Notes: generated by a model not told the origin, from the sequence alone. 64,000 nucleotides of DNA from Megasphaera micronuciformis F0359 (GCF_000165735.1 NZ_GL538208.1:234682-298681); one strand, 5' to 3'; shown: positions 53,761 through 62,722, counted from the first letter of the stretch. A program made the numbers and translations.

Positions 53761-54364
53761 GAAGCGAATCATCGTTTTCGCTTCCGGCAGAGGTTCCAAT
53801 GCAGAAGCTCTGCATGACGCCATGGAAAAGGGTGAAATCAACGGTCGTTTTGTAGCGGCCGTTTGCGACAACCCTCAGGCACCGTTCATTGAAAAGGCGC
53901 GTTCGTGGGGATTGCCCGTTATCATAGCGGACAGAAAGTCCTTTGCGAGCCAAGGCGAGTTTGAGCACTATATATCGGAAGAAATCGCTCCGTATCAAGC
54001 GGACCTTATTTGTCTTGCCGGATTTATGCGAATTTTGAGCGGAGACTTTATCGCTCCTTATGAATATAAAATTATTAACATTCATCCCGCCTTGCTTCCG
54101 TCCTTTAAGGGCTTACACGGACAGCGACAGGCGTGGGAAGCAGGCGTCAAGGTTGCCGGTTGTACGGTGCATTTCGTCGTCCCCGACATGGATGCGGGCC
54201 CCATTATCATTCAGGAAACGGTTCCTGTAAAAGACGACGACACGGCCGATACCCTGGCGGCACGTATTCTGACAAAGGAACACCCGTCGTACGTGCGAGC
54301 CGTCGCCCTGTTTTGTGATGACAAGTTGGAAATTTCAGGTAATCGCGTACGTATTAAGGAATAA
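53753..54364 (+). CDS. purN: phosphoribosylglycinamide formyltransferase
   Basis: A 203-residue folate-dependent formyltransferase (GAR to FGAR). Motifs are [12 protein letters not shown], the catalytic [14 protein letters not shown], and [20 protein letters not shown] lies before the ATG within the end of purM. The next gene starts 14 bases later. Confidence 0.96.
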   Translation: MTEKRIIVFASGRGSNAEALHDAMEKGEINGRFVAAVCDNPQAPFIEKARSWGLPVIIADRKSFASQGEFEHYISEEIAPYQADLICLAGFMRILSGDFIAPYEYKIINIHPALLPSFKGLHGQRQAWEAGVKVAGCTVHFVVPDMDAGPIIIQETVPVKDDDTADTLAARILTKEHPSYVRAVALFCDDKLEISGNRVRIKE

Positions 54365-54378
54365 GAGGAGTGGCAGTC

Positions 54379-54984
54379 GTGAAAATAAAAAGAGCCTTAT
54401 TGAGTGTATCCGATAAAAGAGGCATTGTAGAGTTCGGTAAAGAATTGGCCGCTATGGGTGTAGACATTATTTCTACAGGCGGTACGATGAAGGCTTTGCG
54501 CGATGCAGGCGTTCCCGTTACGGCTGTACAGGATGTGACGGGCTTTCCCGAAATGATGGACGGCCGTGTAAAGACCTTGCACCCGAAAATTCACGGGGCT
54601 ATTTTAGCCATGCGTGATCATGAAAGCCATGTACAGGCCATGAAAGACCACGGCATTACCCCCATCGATTTGGTAGTCGTAAACTTATATCCTTTTAGAG
54701 AAACGATTGCCAAACCGGACGTAACCTTGGCAGATGCCATTGAAAATATCGATATCGGCGGTCCCTGCATGGTACGCGCCGCCGCAAAGAATAATAAATT
54801 TGTCGCCATCGTAACCAATCCTGATATGTACGGCGAGATTACGGAACTTTTGAAAAAAGACGGCGAATTAAGCGATGCCTATCGCTTGAATTTAGCTCGC
54901 TTGGCCTTTACTCATACGGCTGAATACGATGCGGCCATTGCCGCATATTTGACGGAAGAAGTAAGAAAGGGGGATAAGGCGTAA
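54379..54984 (+). CDS. purH: IMP cyclohydrolase, stand-alone N-terminal half of PurH
   Basis: About 201 residues covering only the MGS-like IMP cyclohydrolase domain: [46 protein letters not shown], and NLYPF. Normal PurH is about 510 residues with an AICAR transformylase domain at the C-terminus, and that domain is absent; the gene stops cleanly and overlaps purD (TAATG). The transformylase must be encoded elsewhere. GTG 54379 has GAGGAG eight bases upstream, while GTG 54370 overlaps it. Confidence 0.9.
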   Translation: MKIKRALLSVSDKRGIVEFGKELAAMGVDIISTGGTMKALRDAGVPVTAVQDVTGFPEMMDGRVKTLHPKIHGAILAMRDHESHVQAMKDHGITPIDLVVVNLYPFRETIAKPDVTLADAIENIDIGGPCMVRAAAKNNKFVAIVTNPDMYGEITELLKKDGELSDAYRLNLARLAFTHTAEYDAAIAAYLTEEVRKGDKA

Positions 54985-56261
54985 TGAAGGTGGCAGTAGT
55001 CGGCGGCGGCGGTCGTGAACACGCCCTGGTGCGTAAATTACACGAAAGCCCGTCCGTAGAAAGCCTTTATGCCTTTCCGGGAAGTGAAGCCATGTCCGAC
55101 TTGGCCCGGTGCGTCCCCCTATCTGTAACGGATTTGACCGGTATTACGGACTTTGCCGTAAAAGAAGGCATCGATTTACTCGTCGTCGGTCCCGAAGTAC
55201 CTTTGACACAAGGGCTGGCAGATGCGGCTGAAGCCAAAGGCATTGCCGTTTTCGGCCCCGTTAAGGCGGCAGCTCGCCTTGAAGGATCGAAGGGCTTTGC
55301 CAAGAACTTAATGAAAAAATACGGCGTACCTACGGCGGCTTACGAAATCTTTACGGACAAAGAAGCGGCCAAGGCGTATATCGAAAAACAGGGTGCTCCT
55401 ATTGTTATCAAAGCCGACGGTCTGGCAGCCGGTAAGGGTGTAGTCGTGGCACAGACGGTAAAGGATGCGACGGATGCCGTAGACGCCATGATGAAAGATC
55501 GCATTTTCGGCGAATCGGGCGGACAAATCGTCGTAGAAGAGTGTATGGTCGGTGAAGAAGCAAGCCTACTTGCTTTCGTAGATGGTAAAACCATCGTTCC
55601 CATGGTGGCGGCTCAAGACCACAAGCGGATTTTTGACGGCGACAAGGGGCCCAATACGGGTGGTATGGGTGCTTATGCTCCCGCTCCCGTTCTTACGGAC
55701 CGATGGCGTCAAGTGGTAGAAGAAAAGATTTTACGTCCTGTCGTTGACGGCTTGGCTAAGGAAGGCATTCCTTATAAGGGGTGCTTATATGCAGGACTCA
55801 TGCTGACGGATAAGGGACCGAAGGTGGTTGAATTTAACTGCCGTTTCGGAGATCCGGAAACGCAGGTCGTCTTGCCCTTATTGGACGGTGACTTGGCGCA
55901 AATCATGTATGACTGTGCTACCGGTCGATTGAATCCCAAAGACGTACATTGGCATAAGGGAGCGGCGTGTTGCGTCATTATGGCTTCGGCCGGCTATCCC
56001 GAATCATCACACAAGGGGGATGTCATTGACGGATTGGATGACGTAGAAAAGGATGGTAGTGTCTATGTATTTCATTCAGGCACTAAGAAAGAGGACGGAA
56101 AATTCGTCACTGCCGGCGGCCGCGTTTTGGGTGTAACGGCTTTGGGCGACTCTCTTCAGGATGCCATCAGTAAGGCCTATGCTCAGGTAGAACGGATTCA
56201 TTTTGACGGCCAACAAGTTCGTCGCGATATCGGTCAAAAAGGCTTGAAACACTTGTCTTAA
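54984..56261 (+). CDS. purD: phosphoribosylamine-glycine ligase
   Basis: A 425-residue ATP-grasp ligase making GAR. Typical motifs are VVGGGGREHALV, LVVGPEVPL, VIKADGLAAGKGV, the GPNTGGMGAYAP loop, and EFNCRFGDPETQ. It closes the purE-F-M-N-H-D run; purC, purB and purL are not here. A terminator follows. Confidence 0.96.
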   Translation: MKVAVVGGGGREHALVRKLHESPSVESLYAFPGSEAMSDLARCVPLSVTDLTGITDFAVKEGIDLLVVGPEVPLTQGLADAAEAKGIAVFGPVKAAARLEGSKGFAKNLMKKYGVPTAAYEIFTDKEAAKAYIEKQGAPIVIKADGLAAGKGVVVAQTVKDATDAVDAMMKDRIFGESGGQIVVEECMVGEEASLLAFVDGKTIVPMVAAQDHKRIFDGDKGPNTGGMGAYAPAPVLTDRWRQVVEEKILRPVVDGLAKEGIPYKGCLYAGLMLTDKGPKVVEFNCRFGDPETQVVLPLLDGDLAQIMYDCATGRLNPKDVHWHKGAACCVIMASAGYPESSHKGDVIDGLDDVEKDGSVYVFHSGTKKEDGKFVTAGGRVLGVTALGDSLQDAISKAYAQVERIHFDGQQVRRDIGQKGLKHLS

Positions 56262-56269
56262 AAATATAT

Positions 56270-56306
56270 AAAGCGGACTTCTTGTATATGCAGGCAGTCC
56301 GCTTTT
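56270..56306 (+). terminator. terminator of the purine operon
   Basis: AAAGCGGACT and AGTCCGCTTT around a 16-base loop, ending in T bases. Confidence 0.85.
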
Positions 56307-56327
56307 ATTACGAGAGGGCGATATGTC

Positions 56328-57713
56328 ATGAATTACAGGACGGAAAAAGATTCATTAGGAGAAATACAGGTTCCTGCTGACAAACTTTGGGGAGCACAGA
56401 CGCAGAGAAGTCTGGAAAACTTCCAAATCGGCACGGAAAAAATTCCCCAAGAGCTGGTCACGGTCTTTGCTTATTTGAAAAAAGCGGCAGCCGAAACGAA
56501 TAATAAGCTGGGTAACTTGGATGATGTGCGGACTCGTGCCATTGAAGCGGCTTGCGATGAAATCCTGGCGGGTCATTTGGAAGGAAACTTTCCCCTGGCC
56601 GTGTGGATGACCGGTAGCGGTACGCAATTTAATATGAATATGAATGAAGTGATTGCTAAAAAGGCTGTCCAAATAGCTGTCGCTGGGGGAGAAAGTATAA
56701 CCGTTCATCCTAATGACCATGTAAATCGGTCGCAGAGCTCGAACGACGTCTTTCCGACGGCCATGCATGCGGCGACGTTGTGCTTAATTGAAGACCGCCT
56801 TTTTCCCGCTATGGATCGCTTACAGTCTCTGCTGGAAAAGAAGGCGGAAGAATATAAAGACATTGTAAAAATCGGCAGAACGCATTTACAGGATGCTACG
56901 CCCTTGACGTTAGGGCAGGAAATCAGCGGTTGGGCCCGCATGATTGAACGAAATCGGGAGATGCTCGTGCAAGGATGCGAGTTCTTGCGTGATTTGGCTG
57001 CCGGTGGAACGGCTGTGGGTACGGGCATCAATTGCCCGAATGAATTCGGGCCTCTCTTTGCCGAAGAATTGAGTCGTCTGACGGGTAAGGTATTCAGAAC
57101 GGCAAAAAATAAGTTTCACTCCCTGACAAGTAAGGATGAACTAGTTGTAGCTCACGGTATGTTGAAAGCCTTGGCCTGTGATTTGATGAAGATTGCCAAC
57201 GATGTACGTTGGTTGGCATCGGGACCGCGTTGCGGCATTGGCGAACTCATTATTCCCGCTAACGAACCTGGCAGTTCTATTATGCCGTCTAAGGTCAATC
57301 CCACTCAGGCTGAAGCGGTGACCATGGTAGCGGCACAAGTTATGGGAAATGATGCGACGGTCGGTTTTGCAGCCAGTCAGGGAAACTTCGAACTCAACGT
57401 GTTCATGCCCGTTATGGCCTACAACATGATTCAATCGATTCGCCTTTTGACGGATGTTATGGATTCGTTCGGTAAGCACTGCATAGCAGGGCTTGAACCG
57501 AACAGGGAACGAATTGAAGAAAACCTGCATCGATCCTTAATCTTAGTTACGGGCCTTGTACCTCTCGTAGGGTATGATAAGGCCTGCAGCATTGCCAAAA
57601 CAGCCGCCTCCCAAGGTTTGACCTTGAAGGAAGCGGCGGTAGAGAGCGGCCTTATTACAGCTGAAGAATATGATGCACGCATGGACGTGCGTAAACTGGC
57701 CGGCTTGGAATAG
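56328..57713 (+). CDS. fumC: class II fumarate hydratase
   Basis: A 461-residue tetrameric lyase interconverting fumarate and L-malate. The signature GSSIMPSKVNPTQAEAVTM is present, plus TGSGTQFNMNMNEV, the HPNDHVNRSQSSND site and KIGRTHLQDATPLTLGQE. FumC and aspartase are close; the segment ASQGNFELNVFMPVMAYN supports FumC. It stands alone, ending at a terminator shared with the convergent thioesterase gene. Confidence 0.92.
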   Translation: MNYRTEKDSLGEIQVPADKLWGAQTQRSLENFQIGTEKIPQELVTVFAYLKKAAAETNNKLGNLDDVRTRAIEAACDEILAGHLEGNFPLAVWMTGSGTQFNMNMNEVIAKKAVQIAVAGGESITVHPNDHVNRSQSSNDVFPTAMHAATLCLIEDRLFPAMDRLQSLLEKKAEEYKDIVKIGRTHLQDATPLTLGQEISGWARMIERNREMLVQGCEFLRDLAAGGTAVGTGINCPNEFGPLFAEELSRLTGKVFRTAKNKFHSLTSKDELVVAHGMLKALACDLMKIANDVRWLASGPRCGIGELIIPANEPGSSIMPSKVNPTQAEAVTMVAAQVMGNDATVGFAASQGNFELNVFMPVMAYNMIQSIRLLTDVMDSFGKHCIAGLEPNRERIEENLHRSLILVTGLVPLVGYDKACSIAKTAASQGLTLKEAAVESGLITAEEYDARMDVRKLAGLE

Positions 57714-57717
57714 ACAT

Positions 57718-57751
57718 AAAAAAGGAGACTTCGTGAGAAGTCTCCTTTTTT
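57718..57751. terminator. bidirectional terminator between fumC and thioesterase
   Basis: AAAAAAGGAGACTTC and GAAGTCTCCTTTTTT around GTGA, with A and T runs on both sides. Confidence 0.9.
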
Positions 57752-57752
57752 G

Positions 57753-58148
57753 CTATTTCAATTTGCTGTTAGCCTTTTCCGTGAAGGGAGCCGCTTCGAT
57801 AATAAAGCGCTCATGAATGCCTTCACCGACGGGGCCGGCCGCATCGCAGGCCGTAATCTTAAAGGTCAGTTTACGGCGATCCTGTTCCGTAAGGACGGCC
57901 TTGGCCGTTACGTCCATGCCTACGGGGGTAGCGGATGTGTGCTTAATATTCATAGAAATACCGACAGTGGCAAAACCTTCGGGTAATTGCGAGTCGACAG
58001 CCTTTACGGCTGCGTGTTCCATCAGGCCTACAAGTGCCGGTGTGGCGTACACGGGAGCTGTACCGCTGGCATAGGCAATGGCCGTATTTTTTTCAGTAAC
58101 CCTTTCCGTAAGTTCGGCAGAAGATTGTTCTTTTAATGTAAAGTCCAT
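57753..58148 (-). CDS. FlK-like hot-dog thioesterase
   Basis: A 131-residue thioesterase of the fluoroacetyl-CoA thioesterase-like group. VYATPALVGLMEHAAVKAV is the typical helix with the active-site Glu/His region, followed by GISMNIKHTSATPVGMDVTA. It would hydrolyse a small acyl-CoA; the natural substrate is unknown. ATG 58148 is favoured over 58151 by its six-base spacing from AGGAGG. Confidence 0.85.
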   Translation of the reverse strand: MDFTLKEQSSAELTERVTEKNTAIAYASGTAPVYATPALVGLMEHAAVKAVDSQLPEGFATVGISMNIKHTSATPVGMDVTAKAVLTEQDRRKLTFKITACDAAGPVGEGIHERFIIEAAPFTEKANSKLK

Positions 58149-58235
58149 CATAAGCCTCCTAAGTCGTATAAGATATTTTTACTATAGCACAGAGGAGAAT
58201 AAATAAAAACCTTTCGAGAAAAAATAGAGATTTGG

Positions 58236-58241
58236 TATAAT
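58236..58241 (+). promoter_or_regulatory. -10 element of the PgeF-like gene
   Basis: TATAAT directly overlaps an in-frame ATG at 58240, which is why that ATG cannot be the translated start. Confidence 0.6.
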
Positions 58242-58287
58242 GAAACAGACGGTAATGCATACGGAATATGTAACAGGCGGTGACGAC

Positions 58288-59106
58288 ATGAGCGATATTA
58301 TAGAAAAAGAGGGAGTATCTTTTGTATCCTTCCGGCTATTTACCCCTTATAAGGGCTTGACGGCAGCCGTATCGACACGGCTCGGCGGTGTCAGTACGGG
58401 GGATTTTAAAAGTTTGAACATGAGTTTTTCTACGGGCGATGATAAAGAGGCCGTTAAGGAAAACAGACGACGGTATTTTAACGCCTTGGGTATATCGATA
58501 AAAGACCTGGTGGGGTGCAATCAGGTACACGGCGTGCATATTGAGCAGGTTACTAAAAAAGACTGCGGTCGCGGCGTAGAAGGCAAGGAAGACGCACTGC
58601 CCGGTTGCGACGGTTTGATTACGAATGAACCCGGCGTGGCGTTGACCATGAATTTTGCAGACTGCACGCCTTTGTTGTTTTTTGACCCTGTTCGCAAGGC
58701 TATCGGCTTGGCTCACGGCGGTTGGCGAGGGACGGCCGGTAATATTGCGGGCCTTACGGTAGAAAAAATGAAAGAAGCCTTCGGATCCGAAGCTAAAGAC
58801 ATTTTGGCGGCTATCGGCCCGGCCATGGGTCCTGATCGCTTTGAAGTGGGAGACGATGTTATACAGGCCTTTACAAACCTTTTCGGAAAAACGGAGGTTC
58901 TAGACCTTTATAAGCCGACGAAAGAAGGCAAGTATTTATTTAACATGTGGGAGGCCAACAGACGACTTTTGTTGCGTGCAGGCCTTCAAAAGGATCATAT
59001 CGAATGTGCCGACATATGTACTCATACCCATACGGACCTCTTTTTTTCGTATAGAAAGGAAAAGGGCAAGACGGGACGACATATGGCGGTTATGGAATTA
59101 CATTAA
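58288..59106 (+). CDS. pgeF: PgeF/YfiH-family protein (laccase-domain, purine nucleoside or peptidoglycan-editing enzyme)
   Basis: A 272-residue cytoplasmic protein. Family marks are STRLGGVSTGDF, CNQVHGVHIEQV (metal His), NFADCTPLLFFDP (Cys ligand), AHGGWRGTAGNI and the late CADICTHTHTDLFFSYR. Related enzymes act on purine nucleosides, and E. coli PgeF removes mis-incorporated L-Ser from UDP-MurNAc. I start it at ATG 58288 with an AGGCGG site; earlier in-frame ATGs overlap the promoter. It ends at a terminator. Confidence 0.85.
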   Translation: MSDIIEKEGVSFVSFRLFTPYKGLTAAVSTRLGGVSTGDFKSLNMSFSTGDDKEAVKENRRRYFNALGISIKDLVGCNQVHGVHIEQVTKKDCGRGVEGKEDALPGCDGLITNEPGVALTMNFADCTPLLFFDPVRKAIGLAHGGWRGTAGNIAGLTVEKMKEAFGSEAKDILAAIGPAMGPDRFEVGDDVIQAFTNLFGKTEVLDLYKPTKEGKYLFNMWEANRRLLLRAGLQKDHIECADICTHTHTDLFFSYRKEKGKTGRHMAVMELH

Positions 59107-59117
59107 CTCTTGGAAAT

Positions 59118-59155
59118 ACGGTCATAACAATCTGTGATTATGGCCGTACTTTTTG
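59118..59155 (+). terminator. terminator after pgeF
   Basis: TACGGTCATAA pairs with TTATGGCCGTA, then five T bases. Confidence 0.8.
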
Positions 59156-59167
59156 TGTAAAAAACTC

Positions 59168-59196
59168 TTGACAACCAAAGCAAAATTTAATAAAAT
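59168..59196 (+). promoter_or_regulatory. promoter of the metal-efflux operon
   Basis: TTGACA and TAAAAT at 17-base spacing. Confidence 0.8.
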
Positions 59197-59211
59197 ACAG
59201 TAGAAATACAA

Positions 59212-59227
59212 ATGAATAGATATTCAT
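59212..59227. promoter_or_regulatory. ArsR/SmtB-type operator
   Basis: ATGAATA-GA-TATTCAT is a perfect inverted repeat 16 bases after the -10 element, resembling the ATGAA...TTCAT half-sites of CadC/CzrA/SmtB metal sensors. No such regulator gene is in the window. Confidence 0.65.
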
Positions 59228-59252
59228 ACATAAAAATGAGGGGGATTTAAAA

Positions 59253-59470
59253 ATGAAGAAGTCTTATAAAATTGAAGTCGACTGCCCGAACTGTGCAGCC
59301 AAAATGGAAATGGCGGCCAATAAGACGGAAGGTGTCAAGGAAGCCAATGTCAATTTCATGCTTTTAAAGATGAAGGTGGAATTTGAAGACGGTGCCGATC
59401 CGCAAGCCGTGATGGAAGCAGACAACATAACTGTAAAAAAGCAACGTCTGACGGCGAAATTTTCTTGTAA
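59253..59470 (+). CDS. heavy-metal-associated (HMA) domain protein, frameshifted near its end
   Basis: A small metallochaperone-like protein: KSYKIEVDCPNCAAKMEMAA has the CxxC metal site, followed by the usual strand-helix order. After DPQAVMEAD the given frame loses resemblance and runs on to 59633 over the start of the next gene. A shift of one base near 59430 brings in HNCKKATSDGEIFL and a stop at 59470, which matches the normal HMA ending before cadA-type ATPases. So one base seems missing. It would be the separate metal-binding partner of the adjacent ATPase, which itself has no HMA domain. Confidence 0.7.
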
Positions 59471-59493
59471 GAATTTACATCGGGGGGACATGT

Positions 59494-61422
59494 ATGCTAA
59501 GTGCCAGACAGAAGAAGGATTTAATTCGCATCTCCGTTGCCGCTGTCATTGTGATCGGTACCTCCTTTCTCGACGTGCCGAAAGCGGCTCATATTGCTTT
59601 GTACGCCGTAGCTTATCTGGTTGTAGGCTATGACATTTTACTGGAAGCTTGGGAAGGGCTTAGACACGGCAACGGCCTTGATGAATGCGTACTTATAGTT
59701 GTGGCGACCTTAGGGGCCTGGGCCATTGCTTTTTATGACGGCGAAGGTTATACGGAAGCCGTTGCGGTTATGCTCTTTTACCAAGTGGGTGAATGGTTCC
59801 AGAGATATGCCGTCAATAAGAGTCGCCGCAATATTGCAAGTCTCATGGATATTAACGCCGAATACGCCAATGTGGAACAAGTGGACGGCTCCTTGGTACA
59901 AGTAGATCCGGATGAAGTGGAAGTCGGTACGACTATTATCGTCAAGGCCGGCGAAAAAATTCCTATTGACGGAGTTATCCTTTCGGGTAACAGTAATCTC
60001 GATACGGCAGCCCTTACGGGGGAAAGTATGCCTCGTGAAGTAAAGCCCGGCGATACGGTTTTAAGCGGCTGCATCAATATTAACGGTGTCTTGCGTATTC
60101 AAACGGCTAAGGCTTTTGAAGATTCGACGGCTGCTAAAATCATGGAACTTATTGAAGAAGCAAGTTCCAAAAAATCCCGATCCGAACAGTTTATTACCCG
60201 ATTTGCCCGTGTTTATACACCGACGGTTGTCGGTCTGGCAGCGGCCTTGGCACTATTACCGCCCTTGTTCGGACTCCTTACGACGGGGGAAGGTAATTGG
60301 CATATCTGGATATACCGTGCCTTGACCTTTCTTGTTATCAGTTGCCCCTGTGCGCTGGTTATCAGTGTGCCTTTGTCCTTCTTTGCCTCCATCGGCAGTG
60401 CCGGCAGGGCGGGTATTCTCATTAAGGGTTCAAATTACGTAGAACGACTGGCGGATGTAAAGACGGTTGTTTTCGATAAGACCGGTACGTTGACGCGCGG
60501 CATCTTCGGTGTTACGGCCGTTCATCCGGCTAAAGAATTTTTTGCCGAAGCGATGCGTGAAGGGAAGTCGCCCGAAGAAGAGCTCCTTCATTTGGCGGCC
60601 CACGTTGAAGCCATTTCGACTCACCCCATTGCCGAATCAGTGCGTCGTGCCTATAAGGCTGACGGTGACGGCTGTAAGGTGGAAGGAGGGGAAGAAGTTC
60701 CCGGCAAGGGAATTCGTGCATCAGTCAACGGGAAAATTGTCTGTGTCGGTAACAGCCTCTTTATGGAATCCGTAGGGGCCGTCGTTCCCGACTGCCGGTG
60801 TGACGGCACGATTATTCATGTAGCCGTAGACGGAGTATACGCCGGTCACGTAGCCGTTTCCGACGCCTTGAAACCGCACTCGAAAGAGGCTGTGAAGGCA
60901 TTACGTAATGAAGGTGTGAAGAAACTGGTTATGCTGACGGGCGACAGCCAGACGACGGGCGACAAGGTCGGCAAGTCGTTAGAACTTGATGCCGTATACG
61001 GTAATCTCTTGCCTGCCGATAAGGTGGCACGAGCTGAAGCGTTGTTGCAAGAAACGAATGCCGCCGGCGGCTTTCTGGCCTTTGTCGGAGACGGTTTGAA
61101 CGACGCACCCGTCCTGGCCCGTGCCGACGTAGGTATCGCCATGGGTGCCATGGGTTCCGACGCGGCTGTAGAGGCGGCGGACGTAGTCCTCATGGATGAC
61201 GACCCCTTAAAGATTTCCGTGGCCGTTAAAATTGCTCACAAGTGCATGGCCATTGTTAAGGAAAATATTTGTATAGCCATCGGCATTAAGGTCCTCTTCC
61301 TTATCTTGGGAGCCGTCGGTATTGCCAATATGTGGTTTGCCATCTTTGCCGACGTAGGCGTTATGGTCTTAGCCGTATTAAATTCCATGCGTACTCTTTT
61401 GATGAGAAAAGTACAGGCATAA
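59494..61422 (+). CDS. cadA: P1B-type heavy-metal (Cd/Zn/Pb) exporting ATPase
   Basis: A 642-residue inner-membrane pump. Metal-site CPC is C284-P-C286 in the sixth helix, phosphorylated Asp is D328 in DKTGTLT, with TGES, HPIAESV and GDGLNDAPVL in order. The CPC type plus the late AIGIKVLFLILG helix suggests Zn/Cd/Pb rather than copper. It lacks the usual N-terminal HMA domain, which is encoded by the preceding small gene. Expression is probably induced by metal through the operator at 59212. Confidence 0.92.
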   Translation: MLSARQKKDLIRISVAAVIVIGTSFLDVPKAAHIALYAVAYLVVGYDILLEAWEGLRHGNGLDECVLIVVATLGAWAIAFYDGEGYTEAVAVMLFYQVGEWFQRYAVNKSRRNIASLMDINAEYANVEQVDGSLVQVDPDEVEVGTTIIVKAGEKIPIDGVILSGNSNLDTAALTGESMPREVKPGDTVLSGCININGVLRIQTAKAFEDSTAAKIMELIEEASSKKSRSEQFITRFARVYTPTVVGLAAALALLPPLFGLLTTGEGNWHIWIYRALTFLVISCPCALVISVPLSFFASIGSAGRAGILIKGSNYVERLADVKTVVFDKTGTLTRGIFGVTAVHPAKEFFAEAMREGKSPEEELLHLAAHVEAISTHPIAESVRRAYKADGDGCKVEGGEEVPGKGIRASVNGKIVCVGNSLFMESVGAVVPDCRCDGTIIHVAVDGVYAGHVAVSDALKPHSKEAVKALRNEGVKKLVMLTGDSQTTGDKVGKSLELDAVYGNLLPADKVARAEALLQETNAAGGFLAFVGDGLNDAPVLARADVGIAMGAMGSDAAVEAADVVLMDDDPLKISVAVKIAHKCMAIVKENICIAIGIKVLFLILGAVGIANMWFAIFADVGVMVLAVLNSMRTLLMRKVQA

Positions 61423-61429
61423 GAAAATA

Positions 61430-61470
61430 CAAACAGCGGTTTGCCTCATACGGGGCGGCCGTTGTTTTCT
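61430..61470 (+). terminator. terminator after cadA
   Basis: AACAGCGG pairs with CCGTTGTT (one G-U) followed by TTTTC. Confidence 0.6.
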
Positions 61471-61486
61471 TATATGCCTTATGCCG

Positions 61487-61515
61487 TTGACAAACGGGGC
61501 TTCAAGACATACAAT
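61487..61515 (+). promoter_or_regulatory. promoter of the queuosine operon
   Basis: TTGACA and TACAAT at 17-base spacing, about 130 bases before queD. Confidence 0.85.
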
Positions 61516-61534
61516 GAAACGGCATACTCTATGC

Positions 61535-61635
61535 GGACAGTTCGTTTGCACCATCCTGTCCTTAAACAAAACCAGGGCTGTTTTTGTTTGCGTTTTTACG
61601 TTGACCAGAAGCCCTGCTCAGAGCAGGGCTTTTTT
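61535..61635 (+). ncRNA. candidate preQ1-type riboswitch with terminator
   Basis: The leader has GGACAG (61535-61540) pairing with CTGTCC (61556-61561) around a loop ending in GCACCATC, then an A-rich tail AAACAAAACC, the layout of preQ1-I aptamers. The tail continues as CAGGGCTG (61573-61580), which can pair with AGCCCTG of the terminator stem (AGCCCTGCTC/GAGCAGGGCT, 61610-61630, six T bases). Ligand binding that hides the tail would allow the terminator to form. The loop differs from the textbook consensus, so the aptamer class is uncertain; the terminator is firm. Confidence 0.65.
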
Positions 61636-61646
61636 ATGAGGTAACT

Positions 61647-62066
61647 ATGTATTATATAAGCAGTGAAGCGACCTTTGACGGCGCTCATTTTTTAAAAAAC
61701 TATGAAGGCAAGTGTCATAACCTGCACGGACACCGCTGGCTCGTACGGGCTCACGCCAAGGCGGAAGCCTTGAAAGAAACACGTCAGGAAAAGGGCATGC
61801 TGACGGACTTCGGAAACTTGAAAAAATCCTTGAAAGAAGCCTGCGACTTTTTCGACCACGCCTTAATTTATGAAAAGGGATCGTTGAAGGATACAACCTT
61901 GGCATGCCTTGAAGAAGAAAATTTTCTCTTGCGTGAAGTATCTTTTCGTCCGACGGCGGAAAATCTGTCCAAGTATTTTTACGATCTTTTAAAGAACGAT
62001 TGCCCTGAACTTTGTCGCGTAGAAGTATATGAAACGCCGACCAATAAGGCGGCATACGAGGAATAA
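61647..62066 (+). CDS. queD: 6-carboxytetrahydropterin synthase
   Basis: A 139-residue zinc enzyme making the pterin precursor of queuosine from dihydroneopterin triphosphate. Zinc ligands are H14, H27 and H29, with active-site C23 in KCHNLHGHRW. GAGGT precedes the ATG, right after the riboswitch terminator. It is first in queD-queE-folE-queC. Confidence 0.93.
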   Translation: MYYISSEATFDGAHFLKNYEGKCHNLHGHRWLVRAHAKAEALKETRQEKGMLTDFGNLKKSLKEACDFFDHALIYEKGSLKDTTLACLEEENFLLREVSFRPTAENLSKYFYDLLKNDCPELCRVEVYETPTNKAAYEE

Positions 62067-62068
62067 TC

Positions 62069-62722
62069 ATGCGAGTTGTCGAAAAATTTGTGAGCATTAA
62101 CGGCGAAGGACAACGTGCCGGCGAATTGGCTCTCTTCATTCGCTTTCAAGGCTGTAATCTGAGCTGTACCTATTGCGATACGGCTTGGGCCAATGAAGCG
62201 GACTGTCCTTACGAGGAAGAATCGCCGCAGGAAATTGTCGACTATGCCTGTCGTGAAGGAGTGACGGACATTACCCTTACGGGCGGAGAACCGCTCTTAC
62301 AAGAGGGGATAGATGAACTGATAGATCTCTTGTCTAAGCATGGCTTTCACGTAGAAATCGAAACAAACGGGGCCGTATCCCTTCTTCCGTTTTGCCAAAA
62401 GCGACGACCGTCCTTTACGATGGACTATAAGTTGCCGGGCAGCGGTTGTGAAAAAGCTATGATGACGGGAAACTTCGCCATTCTTACCGAGAAGGATACG
62501 GTAAAGTTCGTCGTTTCAAGTACAGAAGACTTACAAAAAGCGGAAGAAATCGCAACACGCTACGATCTTGTCAATCATTGCGCCGTATATATCAGCCCCG
62601 TCTTCGGCTCCATCGACCCGGCGCAGATGGTAGACTTTATGAAACAGAGGCGACTCAACGGGTGGAGGCTGCAGCTTCAGCTCCATAAGTTTATTTGGGA
62701 CCCTGAGAAAAGAGGAGTATAA
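62069..62722 (+). CDS. queE: 7-carboxy-7-deazaguanine synthase
   Basis: A 217-residue radical-SAM enzyme. The cluster Cys are C29, C33 and C36 (Cx3Cx2C in GCNLSCTYCDTAW), followed by TLTGGEPLLQ and VEIETNG. It contracts the pterin ring to CDG, the second step to preQ0. It is two bases after queD and abuts folE. Confidence 0.95.
   Translation: MRVVEKFVSINGEGQRAGELALFIRFQGCNLSCTYCDTAWANEADCPYEEESPQEIVDYACREGVTDITLTGGEPLLQEGIDELIDLLSKHGFHVEIETNGAVSLLPFCQKRRPSFTMDYKLPGSGCEKAMMTGNFAILTEKDTVKFVVSSTEDLQKAEEIATRYDLVNHCAVYISPVFGSIDPAQMVDFMKQRRLNGWRLQLQLHKFIWDPEKRGV

Noticed and set aside
58240-58287. Upstream start for the PgeF-like gene
   Set aside because: The ATG at 58240 overlaps the TATAAT of the promoter and cannot be in the transcript with a ribosome site.
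59253-59633. A 126-residue protein continuing past the HMA domain
   Set aside because: The last half has no HMA resemblance and overlaps the start of the ATPase gene; a one-base frameshift explains it better.
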